A stretch of 64,000 bases of DNA from Rhodopseudomonas pseudopalustris. Lineage in GTDB: Bacteria; Pseudomonadota; Alphaproteobacteria; Rhizobiales; Xanthobacteraceae. The stretch is taken from the NCBI RefSeq assembly GCF_900110435.1, contig NZ_FODT01000004.1:414012-478011 (forward strand), given 5' to 3'. Positions 9,620 to 18,065 of the stretch are shown here, piece by piece. The notes beneath the pieces are model-generated. The model was not told the origin of the DNA, did no database searches, and was given only the letters and a program-made list of their open reading frames with translations. Positions within the stretch are counted from its first letter, which is position 1; every line of letters starts with the position of its first letter. The translations under genes were made by a program, and so were the position numbers.

Positions 9620-10624
9620 ATGCGTAAGCTGATTCTGTCCGCGGCGTCGGCCGCAATGCTTGCCCTGGCCGGGCCGGCAGCAGCACAATCACCGATCGTC
9701 ATTAAGTTCAGCCATGTCGTGGCGCCGAACACGCCGAAGGGACTGGCGGCGGAGAAGTTCAAAGAGCTCGCGGATAAGTACACCGAGGGTAAGGTCAAGG
9801 TCGAAGTCTATCCGAACTCCCAGCTCTACAAGGACAAGGAAGAACTCGACGCACTGCAGCTCGGCGCGGTGCAGATGCTGGCACCGTCGATCTCGAAGTT
9901 TGGTCCGGCGGGGGTCAAGGAATTCGAGGTATTCGATCTTCCCTACATCCTTCCGGACATCGCGGCGCTGCGCAAGGTGACCACCGGTCCGGTCGGCACC
10001 AAGCTGTTCAAGCTGCTCGACGCCAAGGGCATGACCGGTCTCGCCTATTGGGACAACGGCTTCAAGATCATGAGCGCCAACAAGAAGCTCGTGACTCCCG
10101 AGGACTACAAGGGCCTCAAGTTCCGGATCCAGTCCTCGAAGGTGCTCGACGCCCAGTTCCGCTCGCTCGGCGCGATCCCGCAGGTGATGGCGTTCTCGGA
10201 AGTGTACCAGGCGCTGCAGACCGGCGTGGTCGACGGCCAGGAGAACACGCCGTCGAACATGTACACGCAGAAGATGCACGAAGTGCAGAAGTACACCACC
10301 CTGACCAATCACGGCTATATCGGCTACGCGGTGATCGTGAACAAGAAGTTCTGGGACGGTATCCCGGCCGAAATCCGCACCCAACTCGACAAGGCGATGG
10401 TCGAGGCCACCGACTTCGGCAACAGCCAATCGCAGAAGGAAAACGACGACGCGCTGGCGGAAATGAAGAAGTCCGGCAAGACCGAGCTGATCACGCTGAC
10501 GCCGGAGCAGAACTCGGCGATGCGCAAGGCGATGGCGCCGGTCTATGACGACGTCTCGGGGCGCATCGGCAAGGGGCTCATCGAAGAGTTCCTGAAAGAG
10601 AGCGGCGGCGGTCCGACGAAGTAG
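9620..10624 (+). CDS. TRAP transporter DctP-type substrate-binding protein
   Basis: A 334-residue periplasmic solute receptor. The signal peptide runs to about PAAAQS (residue 24), followed by the DctP-family opening IVIKFSHVVAPNTPKG. The motif KGLKFRIQSSKVLDAQF contains the conserved arginine that binds the carboxylate of organic acid ligands, and QTGVVDGQENTPSN is the other family hallmark. The ATG at 9620 has a GGGG/GGA ribosome-binding site 5-10 bases upstream. It heads a P-Q-M cluster, and a hairpin separates it from the membrane-subunit genes. Ligand: probably a C4-dicarboxylate or another organic acid. Confidence 0.93.
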   Translation: MRKLILSAASAAMLALAGPAAAQSPIVIKFSHVVAPNTPKGLAAEKFKELADKYTEGKVKVEVYPNSQLYKDKEELDALQLGAVQMLAPSISKFGPAGVKEFEVFDLPYILPDIAALRKVTTGPVGTKLFKLLDAKGMTGLAYWDNGFKIMSANKKLVTPEDYKGLKFRIQSSKVLDAQFRSLGAIPQVMAFSEVYQALQTGVVDGQENTPSNMYTQKMHEVQKYTTLTNHGYIGYAVIVNKKFWDGIPAEIRTQLDKAMVEATDFGNSQSQKENDDALAEMKKSGKTELITLTPEQNSAMRKAMAPVYDDVSGRIGKGLIEEFLKESGGGPTK

Positions 10625-10631
10625 TTCGACA

Positions 10632-10665
10632 GCGAGCACCCGCGCATCGCCGGGTGCTCGCCATT
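10632..10665 (+). terminator. Intercistronic hairpin after the TRAP receptor gene
   Basis: GCGAGCACCCG (10632-10642) pairs perfectly with CGGGTGCTCGC (10651-10661), followed by CATTTTCT. It lies between the receptor and membrane-subunit genes and probably terminates or protects the receptor transcript, allowing more receptor than permease to be made. Confidence 0.75.
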
Positions 10666-10751
10666 TTCTGGAATTCTGCTTCCAGTTCCGGCATCAGTGT
10701 CCGTGGTTACTAATCTGCCTGACGACCAGCCGATCGATACGGGGGGAATGA

Positions 10752-11336
10752 ATGTTGATGCGCATCCTCGACCGGCTTGAGGAGATATTGATCGCGACGA
10801 TGATCGGCGGCGCCACGCTGCTGATCTTCATCGCCGTGATGCACCGCTATCTGGTCGGTGTGCCGTTCCTCTATCCGATCCTGTTCCCGATCGACCTGTC
10901 CTGGGCGCAGGAACTGTGCATCTACATGTTCGTGTGGATGGCGAAGTTCGGTGCCGCCTACGGCGTGCGCACCGGCATCCATGTCGGCGTCGACGTGCTG
11001 GTCAACATCATCCGGCCGAACATCCGCAAGGCGGTGATCCTGTTCGGGCTGTTCTGCGGCGCGCTGTTCACCTCCATCATCGGCACCATGGGCGCCAAGT
11101 TCGTTTACGGACTGATGGGTACCAACCAGACCTCGCCGGATCTCGAAATCCCGAGCTGGATCGTCTACCTCTGCATTCCGCTCGGGTCGTATCTGATGTG
11201 CTTCCGCTTCCTGCAGGTCGCCTACCACTTCTGGCGTCACGACCATCTTCCGCATCATGATCACAGCCATGTCGAGGGGGTCGACGACCCGCATATGCCC
11301 GGCTCTGCTGCTGCGGCGGCGGAGGCGGTGCGATGA
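10752..11336 (+). CDS. TRAP transporter small permease (DctQ type)
   Basis: A 194-residue membrane protein with four helices, the usual layout of the DctQ subunit, and the family motif LDLSWAQELCIYMFVWMAKFG-like segment (here DLSWAQELCIYMFVWMA). It pairs with the large DctM subunit to form the sodium-driven TRAP transporter. Its last codons overlap the dctM-type start (ATGA). The C-terminal tail after the last helix is rich in histidine and acidic residues (HDHLPHHDHSHVEG), an extension not needed for the family fold; it resembles a metal-binding tail, but no role can be assigned. Confidence 0.9.
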   Translation: MLMRILDRLEEILIATMIGGATLLIFIAVMHRYLVGVPFLYPILFPIDLSWAQELCIYMFVWMAKFGAAYGVRTGIHVGVDVLVNIIRPNIRKAVILFGLFCGALFTSIIGTMGAKFVYGLMGTNQTSPDLEIPSWIVYLCIPLGSYLMCFRFLQVAYHFWRHDHLPHHDHSHVEGVDDPHMPGSAAAAAEAVR

Positions 11337-12658
11337 ACACGGCGATCATCTTCGGGCTTCTGATCGCCCTGATGTTGACCGGGATGCCGATCTCGATCGC
11401 GCTCGGTCTGACGGTGCTGTCATTCGTCTTCCTGATGACCAATGTGCCGATCGAGGCGGTGTCGCTGAAATTGTTCACCGGCATCGAGAATTTCGAGATC
11501 ATGGCGATCCCGTTCTTCATCCTGGCCGGCAATTTCCTGACCCATGGCGGCGTCGCCCGCCGCATGATCAATTTCGCCACCTCGATGGTCGGCCACTGGC
11601 ACGGCGGCCTCGGGCTCGCCGGCGTGATGGCCTGCGCGCTGTTTGCCGCGGTGTCGGGCTCGTCGCCGGCCACGGTGATTGCGATCGGCTCGATCATGCT
11701 GCCGGCGATGGTGAAGCAGGGCTTTCCGAAGCGGTTCGGCGCCGGCGTCATCACCACGTCGGGCGCGCTCGGCATTCTGATCCCGCCATCGATCGTCATG
11801 GTGGTCTATGCGGTCGCCACCGGCGGCTCGATCGCGCTCGATCCGGCCGGGAATCGCGTGTCGTCGGCCTCGGTCGGGCAGTTGTTCATGGCCGGCGTGA
11901 TCCCCGGCTTGATGCTGGCTTCGCTGCTTGGCCTCACCACCTTCTACCGCGCCTGGAAGCATAATTATCCGCGGCTGCCGAAGGCGAACTGGGCGGAGCG
12001 GTTCGACGCATTCCGCAAGTGCGTTTGGGGCCTGCTGCTGATCGTGATCGTGCTCGGCGGCATCTATGCCGGCCTGTTCACCCCGACCGAGGCCGCGGCG
12101 ATCAGCGCGGTCTATGCCTTCGTGATCGCGGTGTTCGTCTATCGCGACATGGGCCTGCGCGACGTGCCACGGGTGCTGCTCGGCTCCGCCAATATGAGCG
12201 CGATGATCCTCTACATCATCACCAACGCGGTGCTGTTCTCGTTCCTGATGGCCAACGAAAACATTCCACAGCAGATCGCCAACTGGATGTCGACCGCTGG
12301 CGTCAATTGGGTGGTGTTCCTGCTGGTGGTGAACGTCCTGCTGCTGCTCGCCGGCAATGTGATGGAAGCCACTTCGATCGTGCTGATCATGGCGCCGATC
12401 CTGTTTCCGGTGGCGGTTCAGCTCGGCATCCATCCGGTGCATCTCGGCATCCTGATGGTGGTGAACATGGAAGTGGGCATGTGCCACCCGCCAGTGGGGC
12501 TCAATCTGTACGTCGCCTCAGGCATCGCCAAGATGGGGATCACCGAGCTGACCGTCGCGGTGATGCCGTGGCTGCTGACCATGATCGCGTTCCTCGGCGT
12601 CGTCACCTATGTGCCGGAAATCTCGCTGTGGTTGCCGCGTATGCTTGGGATGTTGTAG
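11333..12658 (+). CDS. TRAP transporter large permease (DctM type)
   Basis: A 441-residue inner-membrane protein with about 12-13 helices, the ion-coupling transport subunit of the TRAP system. Family motifs visible include FFILAGNFLTHGG, AVSGSSPATVIAIGS, GALGILIPPSIVM and the late HPPVGLNLYVASGIA. It starts by ATGA overlap with the small permease gene. Length and architecture are standard for DctM. The operon appears to end here; an inverted repeat lies 20 bases downstream. Confidence 0.94.
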   Translation: MNTAIIFGLLIALMLTGMPISIALGLTVLSFVFLMTNVPIEAVSLKLFTGIENFEIMAIPFFILAGNFLTHGGVARRMINFATSMVGHWHGGLGLAGVMACALFAAVSGSSPATVIAIGSIMLPAMVKQGFPKRFGAGVITTSGALGILIPPSIVMVVYAVATGGSIALDPAGNRVSSASVGQLFMAGVIPGLMLASLLGLTTFYRAWKHNYPRLPKANWAERFDAFRKCVWGLLLIVIVLGGIYAGLFTPTEAAAISAVYAFVIAVFVYRDMGLRDVPRVLLGSANMSAMILYIITNAVLFSFLMANENIPQQIANWMSTAGVNWVVFLLVVNVLLLLAGNVMEATSIVLIMAPILFPVAVQLGIHPVHLGILMVVNMEVGMCHPPVGLNLYVASGIAKMGITELTVAVMPWLLTMIAFLGVVTYVPEISLWLPRMLGML

Positions 12659-12676
12659 GCGCGGCGAACAGGGTGC

Positions 12677-12702
12677 GCTTGGTTACAACTTGGTAACCAA
12701 GC
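12677..12702. repeat. Inverted repeat between TRAP operon and LTXXQ gene
   Basis: GCTTGGTTAC (12677-12686) and GTAACCAAGC (12693-12702) form a perfect 10-bp inverted repeat with a 6-base centre, 19 bases after the dctM-type stop and 76 bases before the next start. It could be a terminator stem (a T-poor tail follows) or an operator for the LTXXQ gene; the sequence does not decide. Confidence 0.45.
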
Positions 12703-12778
12703 GGTTTCTGTCCAAACCTTAAGTTGCACGGGGCAGGGCCTGGACCCATCTTCGAAGCCACCTTTCAAGGAGGCTGTC

Positions 12779-13411
12779 ATGAAGAAGGTTCTGCTCGCTG
12801 GCGCCGCCGCACTGGTTCTCGCCGGTTCGACCGCGGCCTATGCCGATCACCGCGGCTGGTTCGACCGTGACGGCGACCATCGTCGACCCTGGGCCAGCGT
12901 GGAGGATCGCACCGCTTTCGCCGATGCGCGGATCGCGGCTGTGAGGGCAGGGCTCAAGCTGACGCCTGACCAGGAAAAGATGTGGCCGCCGCTCGAGGCT
13001 GCGGTGAGGGATTTTGCCAAGCTGCGGATTGACCGCGCCGAGGCGCGGGTCAAGGCGCGGGACGAGGATCGCGACGCCGATCCTGTGGCGCGGCTGCGCG
13101 ACCGCGCCGACACCATGGCCGCTACGGCGGCTGCGATGAAGCAGATCGTCGACGCCGCCGATCCGCTCTACAAGTCGCTCGACGAGGGCCAGAAGCGCCG
13201 GCTGCGCATGCTGACGCATTTCGAGGGCTCCCGCGGCGGCTGGGGCGAGCATCGCCATCATCATCAGCGGATGCATCGCGACGACGATGACCGTGGCCCG
13301 CGTTGGGATCGCGACCGTGACCGCCGCCCGGGGCAGGGTCCCGGACCTCGTCCCGGCGCGATGGAAGACCGCGACGGCATCGACGACGGACCGGGCCCCA
13401 ACCGGCTGTAA
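12779..13411 (+). CDS. LTXXQ-motif periplasmic protein (Spy/CpxP-like family)
   Basis: A 210-residue exported protein: signal peptide of about 22 residues (ending AAYADH), then helical segments with the LTXXQ motif as LTPDQ at residues 61-65. This family includes periplasmic envelope-stress proteins such as CpxP and Spy, though this copy is far from them. The last 60 residues are low-complexity, rich in His, Arg, Asp, Pro and Gly (HRHHHQRMHRDDDDRG), which could bind metal or be disordered. A GGAGG lies about 9 bases before the ATG. Monocistronic. Confidence 0.72.
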   Translation: MKKVLLAGAAALVLAGSTAAYADHRGWFDRDGDHRRPWASVEDRTAFADARIAAVRAGLKLTPDQEKMWPPLEAAVRDFAKLRIDRAEARVKARDEDRDADPVARLRDRADTMAATAAAMKQIVDAADPLYKSLDEGQKRRLRMLTHFEGSRGGWGEHRHHHQRMHRDDDDRGPRWDRDRDRRPGQGPGPRPGAMEDRDGIDDGPGPNRL

Positions 13412-13431
13412 CCAACCGTCCACAGCCTCAA

Positions 13432-13477
13432 TCAGCCGCGGAAACCGCCGAATCTCCGGTAGTTTTTCCGCGGCTGA
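13432..13477 (+). terminator. Hairpin downstream of the LTXXQ gene
   Basis: TCAGCCGCGGAAA (13432-13444) and TTTCCGCGGCTGA (13465-13477) form a perfect 13-bp stem with a 20-base loop, 21 bases after the stop codon. There is no T-tract beyond the stem on the plus strand, so it may act as a transcript-end stabiliser rather than a classical terminator. Confidence 0.5.
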
Positions 13478-13581
13478 AAAAGATCGATCCGAAGAAGGAA
13501 AAAGTCGCCCGGCTTGCTGGACATCCCCGGGCTGCTTTGCTAAACGCAGCCGTCCCGAACGGGAAATTCCGGATCGGCTCC

Positions 13582-13657
<76 letters not shown>

Positions 13658-14290
13658 TTCAAGTGAAAGACTTCGCGGAATCTCCGCTGTCCATTCGGAC
13701 AAGTCGATCATCCGCTGTTCGGACAAGTCACCCTTATTCGTCGTTTCTGTGCAGCGCTTCTGCGCAGGCTGACGCCAGTTTCCTCCTTGCGCTTCGCATG
13801 GGTCGGTAACTGCCGTGCGCGTGGTCGCGGCCGGCCAACAAGTTGGAGTGCCCGGCCCTGGCAGCGCAGTTGTCGAAAAGATCGACGCTGGTGAAGCCGT
13901 GGCCGCGATCCGGCTTCAAGCACGCTCGCCAGGGCTTGCCGTCATGGCTCGGGGATCCTGCGATGCGCGCACAACGTATCCCGGCTCTTTCTTGATTTGT
14001 GTTCGGGAGGTTACGCGGGTTGACGCGCCTCGGTCGGAGTCAATCCGGGTCCGAGAGCGGCGCCGAACTAACATGATACCAGTCCACGTGAAGAAAACGC
14101 GGCAAGCCAAGTTGTCAGCTCTGATTGTGATTCCATCAGAACCAAACAGCTTCGGGGTGCGATCCGGGCGAGCTGGATGGATGTGGCTAGGTTTTCACCG
14201 CGTTGACCAAACAAGCGTCGTTGGTTGCTCATTGTTTGAGCCGGGGTGCGCTTCCCAACACCTGTTAGCTGAGGCACAGTCGATAACAGA
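13658..14290. other. Gene-free stretch downstream of tRNA-Lys
   Basis: About 630 bp with no frame that resembles a known protein. Open frames exist on both strands (for example 13815-14300 plus, 13734-13919 minus), but they are short, overlap each other and lack convincing ribosome-binding sites. By eye the composition appears less GC-rich than the flanking genes. A position immediately 3' of a tRNA gene is a common integration site, so this could be a decayed insertion, but no integrase fragment or duplicated tRNA end was seen. The promoter for the riboswitch transcript must lie in its right part. Confidence 0.4.
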
Positions 14291-14291
14291 G

Positions 14292-14396
14292 AGTTGGTAG
14301 CTAGGGTTCCGGCCTTGTCTGAAGGCGCTGGTCCGAGAGCTGCCCCCCGAAGGGAGAAATCCTTCGGACGCACGGCGGGACAAAAGCCCGGGAGGC
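14292..14396 (+). ncRNA. Guanidine-I riboswitch (ykkC class) aptamer
   Basis: The conserved core of the ykkC/guanidine-I class is present in order: CTAGGGTTCCGG (14301-14312), CTGGTCCGAGAG (14328-14339), and ACGGCGGGACAAAAGCCCGG (14372-14391) followed by GAGG. Between the last two blocks is a variable hairpin, CCGAAGG paired with CCTTCGG (14347-14367). These segments form the ligand-binding core for the guanidinium ion in this class. It sits 75 bases upstream of a transporter-carboxylase operon of exactly the kind the class controls, so guanidine-induced expression is expected. Confidence 0.93.
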
Positions 14397-14473
14397 CTCG
14401 TAAGCCGAGGAATTGGCAAACGATGGTCCGTTTCAATTCCTCATTGTACTCGATTGTGAGGAATTGACCGATG
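14396..14473 (+). promoter_or_regulatory. Riboswitch expression platform with RBS-sequestering helix
   Basis: CAATTCCTC (14434-14442) is complementary to two identical copies of GAGGAATTG, one upstream (14407-14415) and one downstream (14458-14466). The downstream copy contains the GAGG ribosome-binding site nine bases before the ATG at 14471. The two pairings exclude each other, so the helix with the upstream copy would free the ribosome-binding site and the helix with the downstream copy would hide it. A competing hairpin, CCTCG (14396-14400) with CGAGG (14406-14410), links the switch to the aptamer's 3' edge. The wiring is inferred from complementarity. Confidence 0.65.
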
Positions 14474-15541
14474 CGGAAACCTAGCTTGATCTATTCCCTG
14501 ATCATCGCCGGCTCGATCGTCGCGCTCTCCGCGGCCGGGGCCTCGGCTGCCCCGAAGAAGGACTTCAAGGTCGCCTGGTCGATCTATGTCGGCTGGATGC
14601 CGTGGGGTTACGCCGCCGACACCGGCATCGTCAAAAAATGGGCCGACAAATACGGCATCACCATCGAGGTGAAGCAGTTCAACGACTACGTCGAGTCGAT
14701 CAACCAATACACCGCCGGCGCCTATGACGCGGTGACGATCACCAACATGGACGCGTTGTCGATCCCCGCCGCGGGTGGCGTCGATACCACCGCCGTGGTG
14801 ATGGGGGACTTCTCCAACGGCAACGACGCGGTGATCCTGAAGGGCAAGGCCGATCTCGCCGCGATCAAGGGGCAGAAGGTCAACCTGGTCGAATTCTCGG
14901 TCTCGCACTATCTGCTGGCGCGCGCGCTGGAGAGCAAGCAGCTCAGCGAGAAGGACATCAAGGTCGTCAACACCTCCGACGCCGACCTCGCCGCGGCTTA
15001 CAAGACGGCGGACGTCACCGCTGTGGTTACCTGGAATCCGATCGTCTCGGAAATCCTGTCCGCTCCCGACGCCAAGAAGGCATTCGACTCCTCGCAAATC
15101 CCCGGCGAGATCATGGATCTGATGGTCGCCAACAGCGCAGTGGTGAAGGACAATCCGGACTTCGCCAAGGCTCTGGTCGGGATCTGGTACGAGACTATCG
15201 CCAAGATGAACGCGACCGGCGACGAGGGCAAGGCCGCCAAGGAAGCGATGGCGAAAGCCTCCGGCACTGATCTCGCCGGCTTCGACAGCCAGCTCGCCTC
15301 GACCAAATTGTTCGACAAGGCTGCGGAGGCGGAAGCGTTCACCAGGAGCGCCACGGTCGGCACGACCATGGATCGCGTCCGCAAATTCCTGTTCGAGAAG
15401 GACCTGCTCGGCAAGGGCGCGAAGTCGGCTGACGCGGTCGGCATCGAACTGGCGGACAAGACGGTGCTCGGCGACAAGTCGAACGTAAAGCTGCGCTTCG
15501 ACGCGACCTACATGGACGCCGCCGCCAAGGGCAAGCTGTGA
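14471..15541 (+). CDS. Guanidine-operon ABC transporter substrate-binding protein
   Basis: A 356-residue periplasmic binding protein of the NitT/TauT superfamily with a signal peptide ending around GASAAPKK (residue 28). The mature protein starts FKVAWSIYVGWMPWGYAADTGIVKKW and contains YDAVTITNMDAL, typical of the family found next to urea/guanidine carboxylases. Its ribosome-binding site lies in the riboswitch expression platform, so it should be the most directly controlled gene. By context it would capture guanidine or a guanidine-releasing compound; the family alone does not prove the ligand. Confidence 0.88.
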   Translation: MRKPSLIYSLIIAGSIVALSAAGASAAPKKDFKVAWSIYVGWMPWGYAADTGIVKKWADKYGITIEVKQFNDYVESINQYTAGAYDAVTITNMDALSIPAAGGVDTTAVVMGDFSNGNDAVILKGKADLAAIKGQKVNLVEFSVSHYLLARALESKQLSEKDIKVVNTSDADLAAAYKTADVTAVVTWNPIVSEILSAPDAKKAFDSSQIPGEIMDLMVANSAVVKDNPDFAKALVGIWYETIAKMNATGDEGKAAKEAMAKASGTDLAGFDSQLASTKLFDKAAEAEAFTRSATVGTTMDRVRKFLFEKDLLGKGAKSADAVGIELADKTVLGDKSNVKLRFDATYMDAAAKGKL

Positions 15542-15574
15542 GCCGGTAGCGCAAGGCAGATTCGGAGCGTGGCG

Positions 15575-16393
15575 ATGCGCCTCATCAATCTCAGACCCGG
15601 ACGGCAACTGGCCTTCTACATGGCCGCGTTGCCGTTCGTGCTGGTGGCGATCGCCTACGTCCTCGGCTCCGAGGCGCGGTTGGCGGAGAACCCCAACGAC
15701 AAATTACTTCCTGCGCTGTCCAGCATGGCGCAGGCCGTGAAGCAGATGGCGTTTCAGGTCGACGCCCGTACCGGCAGCTACCTGATGTGGTCGGATACAT
15801 TCGCGAGCCTCGTGCGCCTGCTCTCGGCGCTCGCGATTTCGACCTCGCTGGCGCTGCTGTTCGGCATCGTCGTCGGATTGTTGCCGGCTGCGAACGCGAT
15901 GCTCGGCGCCTTTGTCTCGGTGACGTCGATGGTGCCGCCGCTGGCGCTGCTGCCGATCCTGTTCATCGTGATGGGGCTCGGCGAAAACGCCAAGATTGCG
16001 CTGATCGTGATCGGCACGCTGCCGTGCATGATCCGCGATCTGGCGATGAAAGTGCTCGAACTCCCGCGCGAGCAACTGATCAAGGCGCAGACGCTCGGGG
16101 CCTCGACCTGGCAGATCGCGCTGCGCGTGGTGCTGCCGCAGATCATGCCGCGACTGATCGATTCCCTCCGGCTGCAACTCGGACCGGCCTGGCTGTTTCT
16201 GATCGCGGCCGAGGCGATCGCGTCCGACTCCGGGCTCGGCTATCGGATATTTCTGGTGCGGCGCTATCTGGCGATGGACGTGATCATCCCCTACGTCGCC
16301 TGGATCACGCTGCTGGCTTTCGCGATGGATTTCGCGCTGCGGCTCATCCAGCGCAAGACGTTTCCCTGGTTCGCGTCGGTGAGGGCGGAATGA
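15575..16393 (+). CDS. Guanidine-operon ABC transporter permease
   Basis: A 272-residue inner-membrane permease with about six helices and the BPD coupling loop KAQTLGASTWQIALRVVLPQIMP. The ATG at 15575 has GGAG seven bases upstream; an in-frame GTG two codons earlier is too close to that site. It follows the binding-protein gene by 33 bp and overlaps the ATPase start as ATGA. An N-terminal loop of about 60 residues after the first helix is longer than in many SsuC-type permeases. Confidence 0.88.
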   Translation: MRLINLRPGRQLAFYMAALPFVLVAIAYVLGSEARLAENPNDKLLPALSSMAQAVKQMAFQVDARTGSYLMWSDTFASLVRLLSALAISTSLALLFGIVVGLLPAANAMLGAFVSVTSMVPPLALLPILFIVMGLGENAKIALIVIGTLPCMIRDLAMKVLELPREQLIKAQTLGASTWQIALRVVLPQIMPRLIDSLRLQLGPAWLFLIAAEAIASDSGLGYRIFLVRRYLAMDVIIPYVAWITLLAFAMDFALRLIQRKTFPWFASVRAE

Positions 16394-17181
16394 GCGCGAT
16401 CCGATTCGACGGCGTCTGGAAGGAATATGGCGACCACATCGTGCTGGAGCGCATCACGATCGACGTGGCGCCACGTGCTTTCGTCGCTTTGGTTGGTCCC
16501 TCCGGCTGCGGCAAGACCACCTTCCTGCGTATGCTGCTCGGCGAGGAGACGCCGACCCGTGGCCGCATCCTGATCGACGGAAAGCCGTTGCGGCCGGAGC
16601 CCGACGCCGACCGCGGCGTGGTGTTCCAGCGCTATTCGGTGTTTCCGCATCTCACCGTGTTGCAGAACGTATTACTTGGCCGCGAGCTGAAAGAGTCGAA
16701 ATGGCTCGGGCGGTTGTTCGGCGGGGCGAAGCGCGCTGCGACAGAGCAGGCGATGGTGTTGCTTGATGAAGTTGGACTGAAGGGCCACGAGGACAAATAT
16801 CCTTCGGCGCTGTCCGGCGGGATGCAACAGCGACTGGCATTGGCGCAGGCGATCATGCGCGGGCCGAAAATCCTGCTGCTCGATGAGCCGTTCGGCGCGC
16901 TCGATCCCGGCATCCGCAGCGAGATCCACGAACTGATGAAGCGGCTGTGGAACGAGACCGAACTCACCGTGGTGATGGTGACGCACGATCTCAGCGAAGC
17001 GTTCCGGCTGGCCAGCCGGGTGGTCGCGTTCGAGCGTCATCGCAACCGCCCGGAGGAGCGCGAGCGCTACGGTGCCACCATTTCCCGCGATCTCGAGATC
17101 TATCCGCGGCGCACGGCGCAGCCGAGGCCGCCGCTTTCGATCCGCTCCGGCCGGGACGACCCGGCCGAACAGGGAGCATGA
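16390..17181 (+). CDS. Guanidine-operon ABC transporter ATP-binding protein
   Basis: A 263-residue ABC ATPase with Walker A GPSGCGKTT (about residues 37-45), signature LSGGMQQRLALAQA, Walker B ILLLDEP and switch histidine MVTHD. Translation is coupled to the permease gene by a four-base ATGA overlap. The C-terminal 40 residues (arginine- and proline-rich, after SRVVAFERHRNRPEE) are beyond the core fold, as in relatives next to DUF1989 genes. It completes a three-component importer under the guanidine riboswitch. Confidence 0.9.
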   Translation: MSAIRFDGVWKEYGDHIVLERITIDVAPRAFVALVGPSGCGKTTFLRMLLGEETPTRGRILIDGKPLRPEPDADRGVVFQRYSVFPHLTVLQNVLLGRELKESKWLGRLFGGAKRAATEQAMVLLDEVGLKGHEDKYPSALSGGMQQRLALAQAIMRGPKILLLDEPFGALDPGIRSEIHELMKRLWNETELTVVMVTHDLSEAFRLASRVVAFERHRNRPEERERYGATISRDLEIYPRRTAQPRPPLSIRSGRDDPAEQGA

Positions 17182-17220
17182 GCCGGGACGACCCGGCGTT
17201 TGTCTGATGTGAGGACATCC

Positions 17221-18063
17221 ATGATCCTGACCGAGCAAGATAAGGCCGAAGTCGAAGCCAACCGCCGACGTTACGAACAGCACAAGGCGATGGGCCAGCA
17301 ACAGGCCTCGAAGGCGTTGCCGCCGCCGACGCCGCGCGACGGCGCACCGATTTCAGCGGATGCGATCATTCATCGCGAAGTAATCCCCGGCGGTTGGTAC
17401 ACCGTGACCAAGCTCAACCGCGGCGAAGCGCTGCGGATCGTCAACGCGAGCGGCAAGGCCTGCGTCAGCATCCAGGCCTGGAATGCCGATGATCCGAGCG
17501 AGCGGCTGAACCACGCCGACACGATCAAAGTGCAATGGGCCGCTTCGTTGCGCAAAGGCCGTGTGATCCTGTCCGATATGGGGCGCGTGCTGTTCTCGAT
17601 CATCCAGGACAGCGGCGCTGCGCATGACACGCTGGCCGGCGGCTCCAATGCTGCAACAAACGCCGCACGCTATGGCGCCGGGAGTTTCCGCAACACCCGC
17701 GATAACTTCATCCTCGCGGCTGGAAAGCTCGGGCTCGACCGTCGCGACGTGCATCCCTGCATCACCTTCTTTGCGCCGGTCAGCGTCGATGCGCAGGGGC
17801 GCTTCGAATGGCAGGGCGAGCGCCGCAACCCGGACGACTTTGTCGACCTGCGCGCCGAACTCGATCTGCTGGTTGCTCTCTCGAATTGTCCGCATCCACT
17901 CGATCCATCTCCGGACTACGCGCCGGGACAGGTGGAAATCGTGCGTTACCAGGCGCCCGAACCTGAAGATGACGATCTGTGCCGCACGGTGAGTCTGGAA
18001 GCCAAGCGCGCATTTGAGAACAATGCGTTCTGGCTGGCCGCCGGCGTCTCGGGGAGGATTTGA
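17221..18063 (+). CDS. DUF1989 urea-carboxylase-associated protein, carboxyguanidine deiminase subunit
   Basis: A 280-residue cytoplasmic protein of the DUF1989 family. In guanidine-degrading bacteria, paired DUF1989 proteins form the carboxyguanidine deiminase CgdAB, which turns carboxyguanidine into allophanate. Visible family segments include IPGGWYTVTKLNRGEALRIV, FSIIQDSGAAHDTLAGGSN and LDLLVALSNCPHPLDP. The ATG at 17221 has GAGG six bases upstream; an upstream in-frame TTG at 17200 lacks this. The next gene encodes the shorter partner. Which of the two corresponds to CgdA or CgdB is not decided here. Confidence 0.85.
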   Translation: MILTEQDKAEVEANRRRYEQHKAMGQQQASKALPPPTPRDGAPISADAIIHREVIPGGWYTVTKLNRGEALRIVNASGKACVSIQAWNADDPSERLNHADTIKVQWAASLRKGRVILSDMGRVLFSIIQDSGAAHDTLAGGSNAATNAARYGAGSFRNTRDNFILAAGKLGLDRRDVHPCITFFAPVSVDAQGRFEWQGERRNPDDFVDLRAELDLLVALSNCPHPLDPSPDYAPGQVEIVRYQAPEPEDDDLCRTVSLEAKRAFENNAFWLAAGVSGRI

Positions 18064-18065
18064 TC

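Noticed and set aside
13815..14300. 161-codon plus-strand frame between tRNA-Lys and the riboswitch, and minus-strand frames in the same region
   Set aside because: No ribosome-binding site or family resemblance; the plus frame runs into the riboswitch aptamer, and the frames on the two strands overlap.
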